64,000 nucleotides of DNA from Bacillota bacterium (GCA_023387655.1 JAEWHR010000116.1:23878-87877), one strand, 5' to 3'; positions 16,886 to 25,785 are shown, counted from the first letter of the stretch. A program made the numbers and translations. The notes: a model not told the origin generated them from the sequence alone.

Positions 16886-17953
16886 ATGAAGGCAAAAAAA
16901 GTTATCGCGATTTCTTTAACGGCAGTTATGATGTTAGGTCTACTGTCTGGATGTAAGAAGGAGGATTCCAAAGACAAGGAAACCAGTGTTTCTGGAGTAA
17001 TGACGATTGAAATTGTAGCAAAAGGTTTCCAACATGACTTTTGGCAAGCAGTTTTAGCAGGAAGTAAGAAGGCAGAAGAAGAATTTAAAGTAAAAACAAA
17101 CTTTGTTGGTCCAGAGGGTGAAGGGGCAATCGCTACACAAGTAGAGCAAATTAACAATGCCATTAATAAGAAGCCAGCTGCAATATGTTTAGCAGCGCTT
17201 GATACCAATGCAGCTTTGGACGCGATTACCCAAGCTCAGTCACAAGGGATTCCTATTATAGGTTTTGATTCCGGTGTACCAGGTGCACCAGAGGGAGCTG
17301 TAAAAGCTAATGCTGCAACTGATAATTATGCAGCTGGTGAATTAGCAGCAGAAAAAATGTACGAAGCGATAAAAGATAAAGTTACAAATCCCACAAATGT
17401 TGTACGTATTGGTGTAGTATCTCAAGAAGCAAACTCAGATTCCATAATTAAACGTACTTCAGGCTTTATAGATAAGATGAGTTCATTGATTGGTGAGAAT
17501 AATTCTTGCGTAGAAGGACATGACAAATACAACCGTAAATCAGATGGTGCTAAAGTTATAATTGAGGTTCGTATACCTGCGGAAGTAACCGATAATGCAG
17601 GTAAAACAGAAGCATTAACATTACTGAATAAAGAAGACTTAGTGGCTATTTATGGATCAAATGAATTTGCAGCAAAATGTATTATTAATGCAAACGAAGG
17701 TTTAAATAAACTTGGTGAAGGCAAAGTTATTGCGGTTGGTTTCGACTCTGGAGCACTTCAGATTGACGCTATTAAGAATAAGATTTTCTACGGTTCCGTT
17801 ACACAAGATCCAGTATCCATTGGGTATAATGCAGTTCGCTTAGCTGTTGCAGCAGCAAAGGGTGAGAAGGTTGAAGATGTAGATACCGGTTGTCAGTGGT
17901 ATAATTCAGAAAACTATGATGCACCTGATATAGCACCTTGTTTGTATCAGTAG
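16886..17953 (+). CDS. Sugar-binding lipoprotein of the CUT2 importer
   Basis: A 355-residue lipoprotein with lipobox LLSGC (Cys23). The mature protein is a Peripla_BP_4-type sugar-binding fold: IEIVAKGFQHDFWQAVLAG (strand-helix with the ligand-stacking Phe/Trp), KKPAAICLAALDTNAA, IPIIGFDSGV, and VIAVGFDSGALQID near the end. AAAAGGAGGATCG precedes the ATG. It is encoded downstream of the ATPase and permease, the usual last position for this family in clostridia. It resembles the sensor-type protein at 13107 in fold but is lipid-anchored and more abundant-looking (strong ribosome site). A short inverted repeat (16841-16861) precedes it. Ligand unknown. Confidence 0.93.
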   Translation: MKAKKVIAISLTAVMMLGLLSGCKKEDSKDKETSVSGVMTIEIVAKGFQHDFWQAVLAGSKKAEEEFKVKTNFVGPEGEGAIATQVEQINNAINKKPAAICLAALDTNAALDAITQAQSQGIPIIGFDSGVPGAPEGAVKANAATDNYAAGELAAEKMYEAIKDKVTNPTNVVRIGVVSQEANSDSIIKRTSGFIDKMSSLIGENNSCVEGHDKYNRKSDGAKVIIEVRIPAEVTDNAGKTEALTLLNKEDLVAIYGSNEFAAKCIINANEGLNKLGEGKVIAVGFDSGALQIDAIKNKIFYGSVTQDPVSIGYNAVRLAVAAAKGEKVEDVDTGCQWYNSENYDAPDIAPCLYQ

Positions 17954-18006
17954 AGTACCCTCTACGATAACAGAAATAATACCCTCTTTTAAAACAGAAT
18001 AATACG

Positions 18007-18041
18007 AAAGGGAAGGTTCTTTTAGAGGAACCTTCCCTTTT
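18007..18041 (+). terminator. Terminator of the sugar importer operon
   Basis: AAAGGGAAGGTTC / GAACCTTCCCTTT is a perfect 13-bp stem with loop TTTAGAG and a short T tail. The following stretch to 18277 has no gene; TTGACA at 18207-18212 is a possible -35 for the next operon. Confidence 0.9.
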
Positions 18042-18277
18042 GTATATTACAGAAGCATTTTATCATTCGAAAATTTCTATATATTCCTTTTCATTGGACT
18101 ATTTGATAATCGCAGGGATATGATGTGATTCATACTAATATAAATTGTAACAGAGATATTTTTAAGCTGTAATGTGAAGTAGTGTTAGAATACAAAACAC
18201 CATTTATTGACATATATATGACAAAGATATTTTAGATACTAGATGTAAAAATAAGGGATAATATTGAGGAGGGCAAA

Positions 18278-20296
18278 ATGAATAAGAAAAAAATATTTAT
18301 AATCATTGGAATCTTAATGACACTTACTGTTTATTGCAATTATTACAATAACGAAATAAAAGCCCTAGGGGCTTTATCAGTAGAAAACATTTCTGTCTAT
18401 ACATTTGAGAGTGAGGATACTATAACTCTTCATAGTATTTCTTTTGAAAAAGATAACAAAACTTTGTTAGAAAAATTTAAAAAGGTTAAGCATATTAAAA
18501 TTGACTTGAAAGAATCAAATCTTGATTTGGATCGCTTAACTTTTTTCCCTAATGCAATAAGTATTTCCGTTCCGGAAAATATTACTACAATTTCTTTTTG
18601 GTACACGGATAATCTACCAAATCTAAAAGAAATTATAGTTGATGAAAAAAACTCAGCATACTCAAGTATTGATGGTGCTTTATATAATAAGTCAAAGGAT
18701 AGATTAATTCTTTATCCTTACAATGGGAAGAAAGATGCTGTTGTAGAAGTTGGTACTAAAATAATAGGGGCGAATGCATTTAAAAATATTCCAATCAATT
18801 CAGTTATTATTCCTGAGGGTGTAATTTTGATAGAAAGATATGCGTTTTCTAAAACTAATTTAACTGAAATATCACTACCAGCAAGTTTTAGAACTTTTGA
18901 ATATGATGTTTTCGAGAATACACCTCTTACGAAAGTGATAATATCTGAGAAAAATAAAAGCTTAACATCAATCGATGGTATAGTTTACAGAAAAGACAAA
19001 AGTTATCTTTATTATTGGCCAGAAGAAAAGTTTGTGGAATCTCTTGATTTACCACAGGAGTTAACTTATCTTAATTGCAGCATGATTAAGCATTTTGATA
19101 AAGTGAAGCAAATAACAATCCCTGACTCGCTTACAGCCATTATTGGGACAGCTGAGAATCGAATTGAACAAATTTATGTGAATAAACAAAATCCTTATTT
19201 AAAACTGTATGACGGAGTATTATACTCCAAAGACTACAAAAAGATAAGACTATATCCAAATCAAAACAAAGATACGGATATCACAATACATAATAACTTA
19301 GAAGTATTACCAATGGATTTATTCTATTTAGAAAATTCAACAACAGTATTAACATTACCTAAAAATCTCAAGATGTTGAAAGGAATTCAAAACCCAAATT
19401 ATCGTGTTCTATTAAGTGGATTCGAAAACCTCTCGGAACTAAAGATTAATGGGGATAATAAATTGTTTGTGATAGAAAATGGTATTTTATATAACAAGGA
19501 AAAAACTCATATTCTTTGGTATCCAATTGATTTGCCAGGGAAAGAATTTAAGATTCCAGACACAGTGACGTTGGTAGATAATGACCAATTAGTAAAGCAA
19601 AATCATCTTGAAAAACTTGTAGTACCAGATAATTGCATGCTTTATGATTTGGCTCCTTTTAATCAAGAAGATTATGGGGTATTTGCAATGCCAGCAGGTA
19701 GAGACTGTACTAAGTTAAAAGAGTTTGTTGTTTCAATAAGAAATCCTTATTATACTGCGGTAGATGGTGTACTATTATCAAAGGATAAGACAAGATTACT
19801 GGTGTATCCAACGGAAAAAACAGATTTAGTATATCAAATCCCAAAGACAGTTGAAATCGTAGTATTTGGGAATGAAAATCACTTCTTACAAACTCTAAAA
19901 ATCCCAGCAAGTGTATCAAAGTTTGGGGTTTTAGGTTATGTGGATGGTGATAATTATTATTATGGAGATGCTTTGCTTCATTTTAGTGCTTTAAAAGAAA
20001 TTGAAGCTGTCCCGTCTAATAGTCAGCAATATACCTCAATTGATGGGGTTTTATATATTGACTATATTACGTCAAAGACGCTGATTGCATATCCAGTTGG
20101 AAAAACGAATTCTAGTTTTTATTTACCGAAGGATGTTGATGTAATTGAAGATCAAAGATTTTTTGATAATAATCCTTATTTAAAAAATATTTATATCGAT
20201 AGTAGTAGTCAATACAATCAGCTTAAAGATGGAGACTTATGGTTTGGTCAATGGCGGTCCATACATTTTGACAATATTACATTACATAACTATTAA
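18278..20296 (+). CDS. Secreted BspA-type leucine-rich-repeat protein
   Basis: A 672-residue exported protein with an N-terminal signal or anchor (KKKIFIIIGILMTLTV) and a Cys at residue 21 that is not in a clear lipobox. It is built from about seven large units 60-100 residues long, each carrying the phrase N-x(5)-IDGVLYxKDKTxLxxYP. Instances start near residues 124, 225, 304, 392, 488, 581 and 643. Between them are strand-turn blocks such as IIPEGVILIERYAF and LTEISLPASFRTFE, the pattern of LRR_5 (BspA) repeats. No LPxTG or S-layer motif is present. BspA-like proteins bind host or surface ligands; here the ligand is unknown. The paralogue at 20318 starts 21 nt later, so the two are an operon. 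Confidence 0.8.
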   Translation: MNKKKIFIIIGILMTLTVYCNYYNNEIKALGALSVENISVYTFESEDTITLHSISFEKDNKTLLEKFKKVKHIKIDLKESNLDLDRLTFFPNAISISVPENITTISFWYTDNLPNLKEIIVDEKNSAYSSIDGALYNKSKDRLILYPYNGKKDAVVEVGTKIIGANAFKNIPINSVIIPEGVILIERYAFSKTNLTEISLPASFRTFEYDVFENTPLTKVIISEKNKSLTSIDGIVYRKDKSYLYYWPEEKFVESLDLPQELTYLNCSMIKHFDKVKQITIPDSLTAIIGTAENRIEQIYVNKQNPYLKLYDGVLYSKDYKKIRLYPNQNKDTDITIHNNLEVLPMDLFYLENSTTVLTLPKNLKMLKGIQNPNYRVLLSGFENLSELKINGDNKLFVIENGILYNKEKTHILWYPIDLPGKEFKIPDTVTLVDNDQLVKQNHLEKLVVPDNCMLYDLAPFNQEDYGVFAMPAGRDCTKLKEFVVSIRNPYYTAVDGVLLSKDKTRLLVYPTEKTDLVYQIPKTVEIVVFGNENHFLQTLKIPASVSKFGVLGYVDGDNYYYGDALLHFSALKEIEAVPSNSQQYTSIDGVLYIDYITSKTLIAYPVGKTNSSFYLPKDVDVIEDQRFFDNNPYLKNIYIDSSSQYNQLKDGDLWFGQWRSIHFDNITLHNY

Positions 20297-20317
20297 AGTT
20301 TATTTGGAGGTCCTGAT

Positions 20318-22513
20318 ATGAAAAAACTAAAAAGTATCCTTGTAATTTTATCCGTTACTCTTATGTTTTTTCTCTCATCGAACGATGTTTTAGCAAAAGG
20401 AGAAGGAATAGAGAAGGAACAGTATATTTGGGGAAATAAAAGCAATTACAATGGGGAAGAAACCATCATTATCTCTGAGAATGTAGACTTGTCCACTTTC
20501 GAAGGCACAGAGAATTACCCTAAAGTTAAGAAAATTATATTGGAAGAAGGAATAGAAAACTTAGGAAGGTTTGTTTTCTTTCCGTTTCCAAATGTCAAAG
20601 AAATAGTATTTCCATCTACGTTAGAAGACATTGGGAAAGCATTTCATACCATTTTAGAAGATGATAAATTAGATGAGAGCTATTTCTTATCCAAATTAGA
20701 AAGCATTGATGTTAACAAAGATAATCCTTATTACTTATCCATGGATGGTGTGTTATATAGTAAAGATCAAACATGTTTACTTCATTATCCTTCTTCAAAA
20801 AAAGACAAAAATTATGTTATGCCAGAGTTTGTGACTACTTTAGAAAAGCAAGCTTTTGGTTACAATCTAAACCTTGAGAAAATAGTGTTTGGAACTCGAT
20901 TTCTACTTGGAGATTATCCTTTTTCCTATTACGGAAATCTTCCGAATCTACAAGCCTTTGATGCCTCGAAAGATAACATTTATTATACAGCGGTAGGGGG
21001 AGTTTGGTTTAATAATGATAAAACAATCTTAATGGCCTATCCACAGGGGAAAAAGCAGAAACGTTACATAATACCATCAACTGTTAAGGATATAAAAAAT
21101 GATAGTTTTAAGTATGCATTAATTGATACTTTGGTTCTTCCTTCTGGATTAATGGCATTTTATGAAGTGAATTTTTCTGAACCTATTAATCCTTCATTTC
21201 TAGGAGATTTCATTAGTAATTATGAAATTACTAATAATCCCAATTATGAAACAGTAGATGGAGTTCTCTATAATAAGGACAAAACTCAATTAATCGCATG
21301 GCCATCAAAGAAATCAGTCGAGCACTTAAAGTTCCCTAGTACCTTAACTAGTCTAAATTTTAAGGAAAGTACGATACCAACTATTCAAAATGTAAAGATA
21401 ATTACAATACCAAGAGATTTAAAAGTATTAAACACAGATATTTGGTATCCTCTAGAAGCACAAAAGAAAAATTATAACATAGTACGTTGGGATTCTTTGG
21501 AATCAATAGAGCTTGAAAAAGGTAATAAAAATTTCACACTTTATGATGGAATACTATATACGAAGAGTAAGATGAAGCTTGTTTTACTTCCTCCAAAATC
21601 CAAGAAAACCACCTTAACAATTCCAGAAAATTGCGAGCGTAGTAAATTCTATCGCAATTATTTACCTACAATGCCATCAGTCACTAAAATTATTATTACA
21701 GGGGATGGTTATAATTTCCCTTATGAACTTTTTCCTAATCTAACTAACCTTGAGCTATCAAAAGGAAATAAAAAAGCAAAACTTGTTGATGGAGTCCTAT
21801 ACTCCAGTAGCCAAAAGACACTAATATGGTATCCACAGAATAAGAAAGGAGCTAGTTTTACGATTCCTTCCTCAGTAACAGCACTTCGGAATGATACGTT
21901 AGAGATTCAGAATTATTTAGAAACCATTATATTGCCAAAGAATCTAAATTTAACAGTTCGTAGTGATGGTACTTGGTTTTTAAATTGTAAAAAGCTAAAG
22001 CAGATAAAAGTAGCTTCTAATAATCCCTATATGAAAGCAATTGATGGGGTTCTTTATGATAAGAAGAAGTCAACAATCTACTGCTATCCATCCGCTAAGA
22101 CAACTAGCTCTTATACGATGCCAGATACTGTAATATATTTTTATTTGAGTGAAAATAATCACTATTTAAAATCTCTTCAGATTGGTAAAAACTTTGGATA
22201 TTTCTACTATAGTGGTAAGAATAATTTTTATCTAGAAGGTTTTACAAAACTAGAAAGTATCTCCGTAAAGAACAACATAAACGGATATATAAGCATTGGT
22301 GGAGTATTGTATAAAAAAGATTTAGATAGAATAAAGCTGAATGTATATCCTCAAGCGAAAAAAGATAAAAGTTTTGTTATAAGAGAAGATGTTTCAGATA
22401 TTGATTGTAGAGATGTCTTGATGAATCATAAAAATTTAGAAAATATTACTTCGAAAAGTTCTGATATTCATGTTACTAAGGGGCATATATTTAACATCTA
22501 TGAATTAAAATAG
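20318..22513 (+). CDS. Secreted BspA-type leucine-rich-repeat protein, paralogue
   Basis: A 731-residue paralogue of the preceding protein with a cleaner signal peptide (residues 1-26, ending DVLAKG). Seven DGVLYxKDxTxLxxYP phrases start near residues 136, 217, 306, 403, 484, 568 and 652; the variants include GGVWFNNDKTILMAYP and GGVLYKKDLDRIKLNVYP. The intervening LRR_5-like segments include YIIPSTVKDIKNDSF and FTIPSSVTALRND. TTGGAGG lies upstream of the ATG. Like its neighbour it has no cell-wall sorting motif and would be released or loosely attached. A long inverted repeat (22521-22604) follows the stop. The pair probably arose by duplication. Confidence 0.8.
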   Translation: MKKLKSILVILSVTLMFFLSSNDVLAKGEGIEKEQYIWGNKSNYNGEETIIISENVDLSTFEGTENYPKVKKIILEEGIENLGRFVFFPFPNVKEIVFPSTLEDIGKAFHTILEDDKLDESYFLSKLESIDVNKDNPYYLSMDGVLYSKDQTCLLHYPSSKKDKNYVMPEFVTTLEKQAFGYNLNLEKIVFGTRFLLGDYPFSYYGNLPNLQAFDASKDNIYYTAVGGVWFNNDKTILMAYPQGKKQKRYIIPSTVKDIKNDSFKYALIDTLVLPSGLMAFYEVNFSEPINPSFLGDFISNYEITNNPNYETVDGVLYNKDKTQLIAWPSKKSVEHLKFPSTLTSLNFKESTIPTIQNVKIITIPRDLKVLNTDIWYPLEAQKKNYNIVRWDSLESIELEKGNKNFTLYDGILYTKSKMKLVLLPPKSKKTTLTIPENCERSKFYRNYLPTMPSVTKIIITGDGYNFPYELFPNLTNLELSKGNKKAKLVDGVLYSSSQKTLIWYPQNKKGASFTIPSSVTALRNDTLEIQNYLETIILPKNLNLTVRSDGTWFLNCKKLKQIKVASNNPYMKAIDGVLYDKKKSTIYCYPSAKTTSSYTMPDTVIYFYLSENNHYLKSLQIGKNFGYFYYSGKNNFYLEGFTKLESISVKNNINGYISIGGVLYKKDLDRIKLNVYPQAKKDKSFVIREDVSDIDCRDVLMNHKNLENITSKSSDIHVTKGHIFNIYELK

Positions 22514-22520
22514 TTAAAAC

Positions 22521-22604
22521 ATCAGGTACTTATATATAGTTGAACTGACCACCAAAAGTTAGATCTAAAAATCTAACGATTGGTGGTCACTTCAAGTGCC
22601 TGAT
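22521..22604. repeat. 84-bp nested inverted repeat (terminator-like)
   Basis: Three nested arms pair: ATCAGGTACT with AGTGCCTGAT (one mismatch), TTGAACTGACCACC with GGTGGTCACTTCAA (near perfect), and GTTAGAT with ATCTAAC around CTAAAA. ATATTTTT follows on the plus strand. It may terminate the BspA operon, but it is much longer than the other terminators here and could also be a processed RNA hairpin or a relic of a palindromic element. Confidence 0.75.
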
Positions 22605-22640
22605 ATTTTTCTGTCGCTAGTATGAAAGTTGTTAAAATAG

Positions 22641-22760
22641 GTTTTATATTTTAGAAGGGTTCAGTGATGTAACTGTGATAATAAGTTTTATATTTTAGAA
22701 AGCTTCACTAATGTAACTGTGATAAAGGTTTTATTTTTAGAAAGTTTCAATGATGTAAGT
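22641..22760 (+). repeat. 43-44-bp tandem repeat, two full copies and a partial
   Basis: Units begin at 22641, 22685 and about 22728, each reading GTTTTATATTTTAGAA, then a TTCA(G/C)T(G/A)ATGTAA block. The third copy is shortened and diverged. It lies in the 417-bp gap before the serpin; the rest of the gap, 22761-22930, shows no gene. Confidence 0.75.
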
Positions 22761-22930
22761 TCAATATTTGTAATAATAGGAAAAAGGAACTAAATAAAAT
22801 ATCTGTCGTCTAATCTATATAGGTCTATAAAACTATGCATATCTGAAATATCTATAAAACAAATACTTAATTAATATGTAACCTATGAAAGAATGAGAAC
22901 CATGGGAAGCGAATGGAAGGAGGATTTTGC

Positions 22931-24202
22931 TTGAACGTAAATAAAAAGTACTATATTTCAAAAATAACATCTGTATTGATAGTAATAACTTTGATCATAT
23001 CATTAACTGGATGTGCTATGAAAGTTCAAAGTGCTAATTTAATGGATGGGATAAAACCTGAAACCATAAGTAAGAAAACGTTGGATGATTTATTTGTTAA
23101 TCAAACAGCAACTTTTTCAGTGGATTTATTTAAGAAGTCAATCAAAGAAGGTGAAAATACACTCATATCACCACTGTCTGTATTATTAGCACTTGCGATG
23201 ACTGCAAATGGTGCAGATTCCGCAACAAAAGAAGAGATGGAATTGTTATTAGCAGGTGGTAGTTCCATAGAGGAATTAAACGAGTATTTATATACTTATG
23301 TGAATCAGCTTCCGACAGAAAAACACAGCAAATTAAACATTGCAAACTCTATTTGGTTTCGTGACGATGAAAACAGATTCACGGTAAGACAGGATTTTCT
23401 TCAAAAGAATGCAACTTATTACGGAGCAGCTGCATATAAATCAGCATTTGATAATACAACGATAAAAGATATCAATCTTTGGGTAAAAAATAATACGGAT
23501 GGAATGATTGATGAGATTATTAATCAAATTGATCAAGACACTATAATGTATCTGATCAATGCTGTCGTATTTGATGCAAGATGGAAGAATGTTTATAAGA
23601 AAAATGAGATCTTACCTGGTGAATTCACGGCATGGGATGGTACCAAACGTGACGTTGAAATGATGATCTCAGATGAAAGTCTGTATATTGAAGATGAAAA
23701 TGTTACAGGATTTATTAAAAGTTATGAAAATGATCATTATAGTTTTGTAGCATTATTACCGAATGATGGTGTATCAATTGAGGAGTATATCACTTCTCTT
23801 ACAGGAGAACATCTACTTTCTATCCTAGAGAATGCCGAAACAGCATATGTGTTAGCGCAACTACCTAAATTTAAGTTTGAATATGAGCTTAAGATGAATG
23901 ATGCTTTGATTGCTCTTGGTTTAGAGACTTCCTTTGATGCAAATAAAGCTGATTTTTCTAATTTGGGTAATTCTACAAGAGGCAACATCTACATTGGTGA
24001 AGTTCTTCATAAGTCATTTATTAGTGTAGATGAACTAGGAACAAAAGCTGGTGCAGTTACAAAAGTAGAAATGATGGAGGAATCTGCAATAATGGGTTAT
24101 TCCGTAAAATTAGACCGACCTTTTCTATTTGCTATCATTGATAATAACACAAAGTTACCTATCTTTTTAGGTACTGTCATGGATATTGAAAAAGGGCTGT
24201 AA
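22931..24202 (+). CDS. Lipoprotein serpin (serine protease inhibitor family I4)
   Basis: About 423 residues. The N-terminus is a lipoprotein signal with lipobox SLTGC, so the inhibitor is displayed on the cell surface. The body shows the serpin fold: NTLISPLSVLLALAMTANGA, INAVVFDARWKNVYK, FVALLPNDGVSIEEY, and the C-terminal signature DRPFLFAIIDNNTKLPIFLG. The hinge before the reactive loop reads DELGTKAGAVTK, matching the small-residue pattern (Gly at P15, Thr at P14) of inhibitory serpins. TTG at 22931 is chosen because GGAAGGAGG lies 7 nt before it; the in-frame ATG at 22913 precedes that site. Bacterial serpins protect surface enzymes from foreign or self proteases. Confidence in the family is very high; the protease target is unknown. 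Confidence 0.93.
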   Translation: MNVNKKYYISKITSVLIVITLIISLTGCAMKVQSANLMDGIKPETISKKTLDDLFVNQTATFSVDLFKKSIKEGENTLISPLSVLLALAMTANGADSATKEEMELLLAGGSSIEELNEYLYTYVNQLPTEKHSKLNIANSIWFRDDENRFTVRQDFLQKNATYYGAAAYKSAFDNTTIKDINLWVKNNTDGMIDEIINQIDQDTIMYLINAVVFDARWKNVYKKNEILPGEFTAWDGTKRDVEMMISDESLYIEDENVTGFIKSYENDHYSFVALLPNDGVSIEEYITSLTGEHLLSILENAETAYVLAQLPKFKFEYELKMNDALIALGLETSFDANKADFSNLGNSTRGNIYIGEVLHKSFISVDELGTKAGAVTKVEMMEESAIMGYSVKLDRPFLFAIIDNNTKLPIFLGTVMDIEKGL

Positions 24203-24213
24203 GCCCTTTTTTA
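24190..24213 (+). terminator. Short terminator after the serpin
   Basis: GGGCT-GTA-AGCCC overlaps the stop codon and is followed by TTTTTT. The stem is only 5 bp, so read-through into the small Cys-rich gene is likely. Confidence 0.55.
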
Positions 24214-24255
24214 ATTAAAATCAGGTAATACTGATTAATAAAAAGGAGTTTCGTT

Positions 24256-24396
24256 ATGAACAGGGACGCAAAAAAATGTATTTGTAAAAGGACAAAATGC
24301 GAAAGACATGGGAAGTGCGAGGAATGCATTAAGCACCATAATGAAAACAAAAACAAGGGATTACCATATTGTCAAAGAAAAACAAAAAAAGTATGA
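24256..24396 (+). CDS. Small Cys-rich protein (46 aa)
   Basis: ATG follows AAAAGGAG with a spacing of 7. The frame reads MNRDAKKCICKRTKCERHGK and ends in a basic tail (QRKTKKV). Six cysteines are arranged C-x-C-x4-C-x5-C-x2-C-x14-C with two adjacent His (HH, residues 27-28), suggesting a zinc- or metal-binding knuckle. The protein has no signal peptide and is strongly basic, so nucleic-acid binding is conceivable. A terminator hairpin overlaps its stop codon, supporting a real transcript end. I do not recognise a named family. It sits between the serpin and an effector-binding gene. Confidence 0.65.
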   Translation: MNRDAKKCICKRTKCERHGKCEECIKHHNENKNKGLPYCQRKTKKV

Positions 24397-24422
24397 ATTC
24401 ACAAGATGAATTCATACTTTTT
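24385..24422 (+). terminator. Terminator overlapping the small Cys-rich gene stop
   Basis: AAAGTATGAATTC pairs with GAATTCATACTTT around ACAAGAT and is followed by TTTAT. The 5' arm contains the stop codon TGA of the small gene. Confidence 0.8.
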
Positions 24423-24720
24423 ATAGTTTAAATATTGATAATAATTGGTAAATATGATATCGTACTTTATAAGATAAGCATATTATATTTTGTTTATTCA
24501 AATCAAGTTAATACTCTAATGATAAAATTTAAATTTAGTACAATTCTACGATTTTCTGAGAAAAATACCCTTTGATTGATTAAGAAAGAACTTAGGTAAA
24601 ACAATATTGAAAGGTTAACAAGTAAAATACATAAGATATAGAGTTTGTGGATAAGAAACCAAATGATGTGTGAGTACATGAAACGATTTTTTCTCTAATT
24701 CTTATGAAAGGATTTTGATT
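24423..24720 (+). other. Intergenic region, nothing recognised
   Basis: This is AT-rich sequence with no open frame carrying a ribosome site and no clear promoter. It must hold the promoter for the two genes downstream. Confidence 0.3.
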
Positions 24721-25785
24721 ATGTCAAACAACCGATTTGTTACAATCAATACAACTACATGGAATAACAGTCCCTATGTTCCCAAAAGTAATGGGAGGAT
24801 TATAACAGAAAAGAATTCTGATAACATAACAACTGAGTACTGGTATGTGAACAGCAGAGGTGGTAAATGGTCAACTTTATTTTATAGCGGTGAAACAGCT
24901 CGAAAAGGGGAGATAATACAGTTTGCATTTTGGGCACATATTAATAAGAATTTTGGTACTACCTTTAAGGCTCAACTATTCCAAAGTGACTGGGAGAAGG
25001 CTACATCCTTTGAGTTTTCTAATAACTCTCCTTACTTAATTAGAAAATATGGAAAGTATTATTTATTTTCATTCCCTTACATAGCAAGTGAAGATCATAT
25101 CGTTAACTATACGTTATCCATGAATGATTTTGAAGTAACTATATTTTCTGCCGGAGAAAATGATATGAATGAAGTAGATTTAGTGCCAACTGAAAAAGGT
25201 AAGATAGCAGTAGATAAGATTAACGAAATAATGAAGGAAGAAAATGATGTCTGGGGTTGTTCCCCATATCAGATTATAAAGTGCTATAAACAAGATATAC
25301 CTAAGACTAGATTTATAGGGATAAAATACGGTGACGAAGATAGAGTCAATGGCATGTTTGGTTGGCATTGGGGGCAATGGTTTGAAACAGATAAATTTAA
25401 AATAATTGAAAAAAAACTGACGAAAGAGTTTAAAAAGTTATATCCTGATGCTGAAGCCTACGTAGGTCTTATGCGATATAAGGAAGACGAACCTTTTCAG
25501 TATTGGATTGGTATCTTTCTTCCAGAAAACAGTGTTGTACCTGATGGATATTCTTATGTTGATTTTGATTTTAACAGTGTAGGGATTTGTTGGGTCAAAG
25601 GTCTAGAAGAAAATGTATATTGTTATGAGGATGAATGTTATATGCATTTAATTGAAAATGGAATGCAGGTACTTGAGGATAACAATGGTGCATGTTGGTT
25701 TTTCGAACGATATGGATGCCCTAGATTCACAACTCCGGATAAAGATGGTAAAGTAATTTTAGATATAGGGTATTTTGTAAAATAA
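24721..25785 (+). CDS. Chimeric protein with C-terminal GyrI-like effector-binding domain
   Basis: About 354 residues. The first 150 residues are beta-rich with many aromatic residues (YWYVNSRGGKWSTLFYSGET, IIQFAFWAHINKN) and resemble a beta-sandwich, but I cannot assign a family. From about residue 180 the pattern is that of GyrI-like or AraC effector-binding domains: IPKTRFIGIKYGDED, WFETDKF, YVGLMRY, FQYWIGIFLPENSVVPDG, ICWVKG, and CPRFTTPDKDGKVILDIGYF at the end. Such domains bind small amphipathic ligands and are often fused to HTH regulators, which is not the case here. ATG 24721 is preferred (AAAGGA 8 nt upstream) over TTG 24715. It is 27 nt upstream of the DUF4176 gene, likely one operon. 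Confidence 0.6.
   Translation: MSNNRFVTINTTTWNNSPYVPKSNGRIITEKNSDNITTEYWYVNSRGGKWSTLFYSGETARKGEIIQFAFWAHINKNFGTTFKAQLFQSDWEKATSFEFSNNSPYLIRKYGKYYLFSFPYIASEDHIVNYTLSMNDFEVTIFSAGENDMNEVDLVPTEKGKIAVDKINEIMKEENDVWGCSPYQIIKCYKQDIPKTRFIGIKYGDEDRVNGMFGWHWGQWFETDKFKIIEKKLTKEFKKLYPDAEAYVGLMRYKEDEPFQYWIGIFLPENSVVPDGYSYVDFDFNSVGICWVKGLEENVYCYEDECYMHLIENGMQVLEDNNGACWFFERYGCPRFTTPDKDGKVILDIGYFVK

Noticed and set aside
18208..18236. Full sigma-A promoter before the BspA operon
   Set aside because: TTGACA is perfect but no acceptable -10 lies 16-18 bp downstream, so only the -35 was noted.
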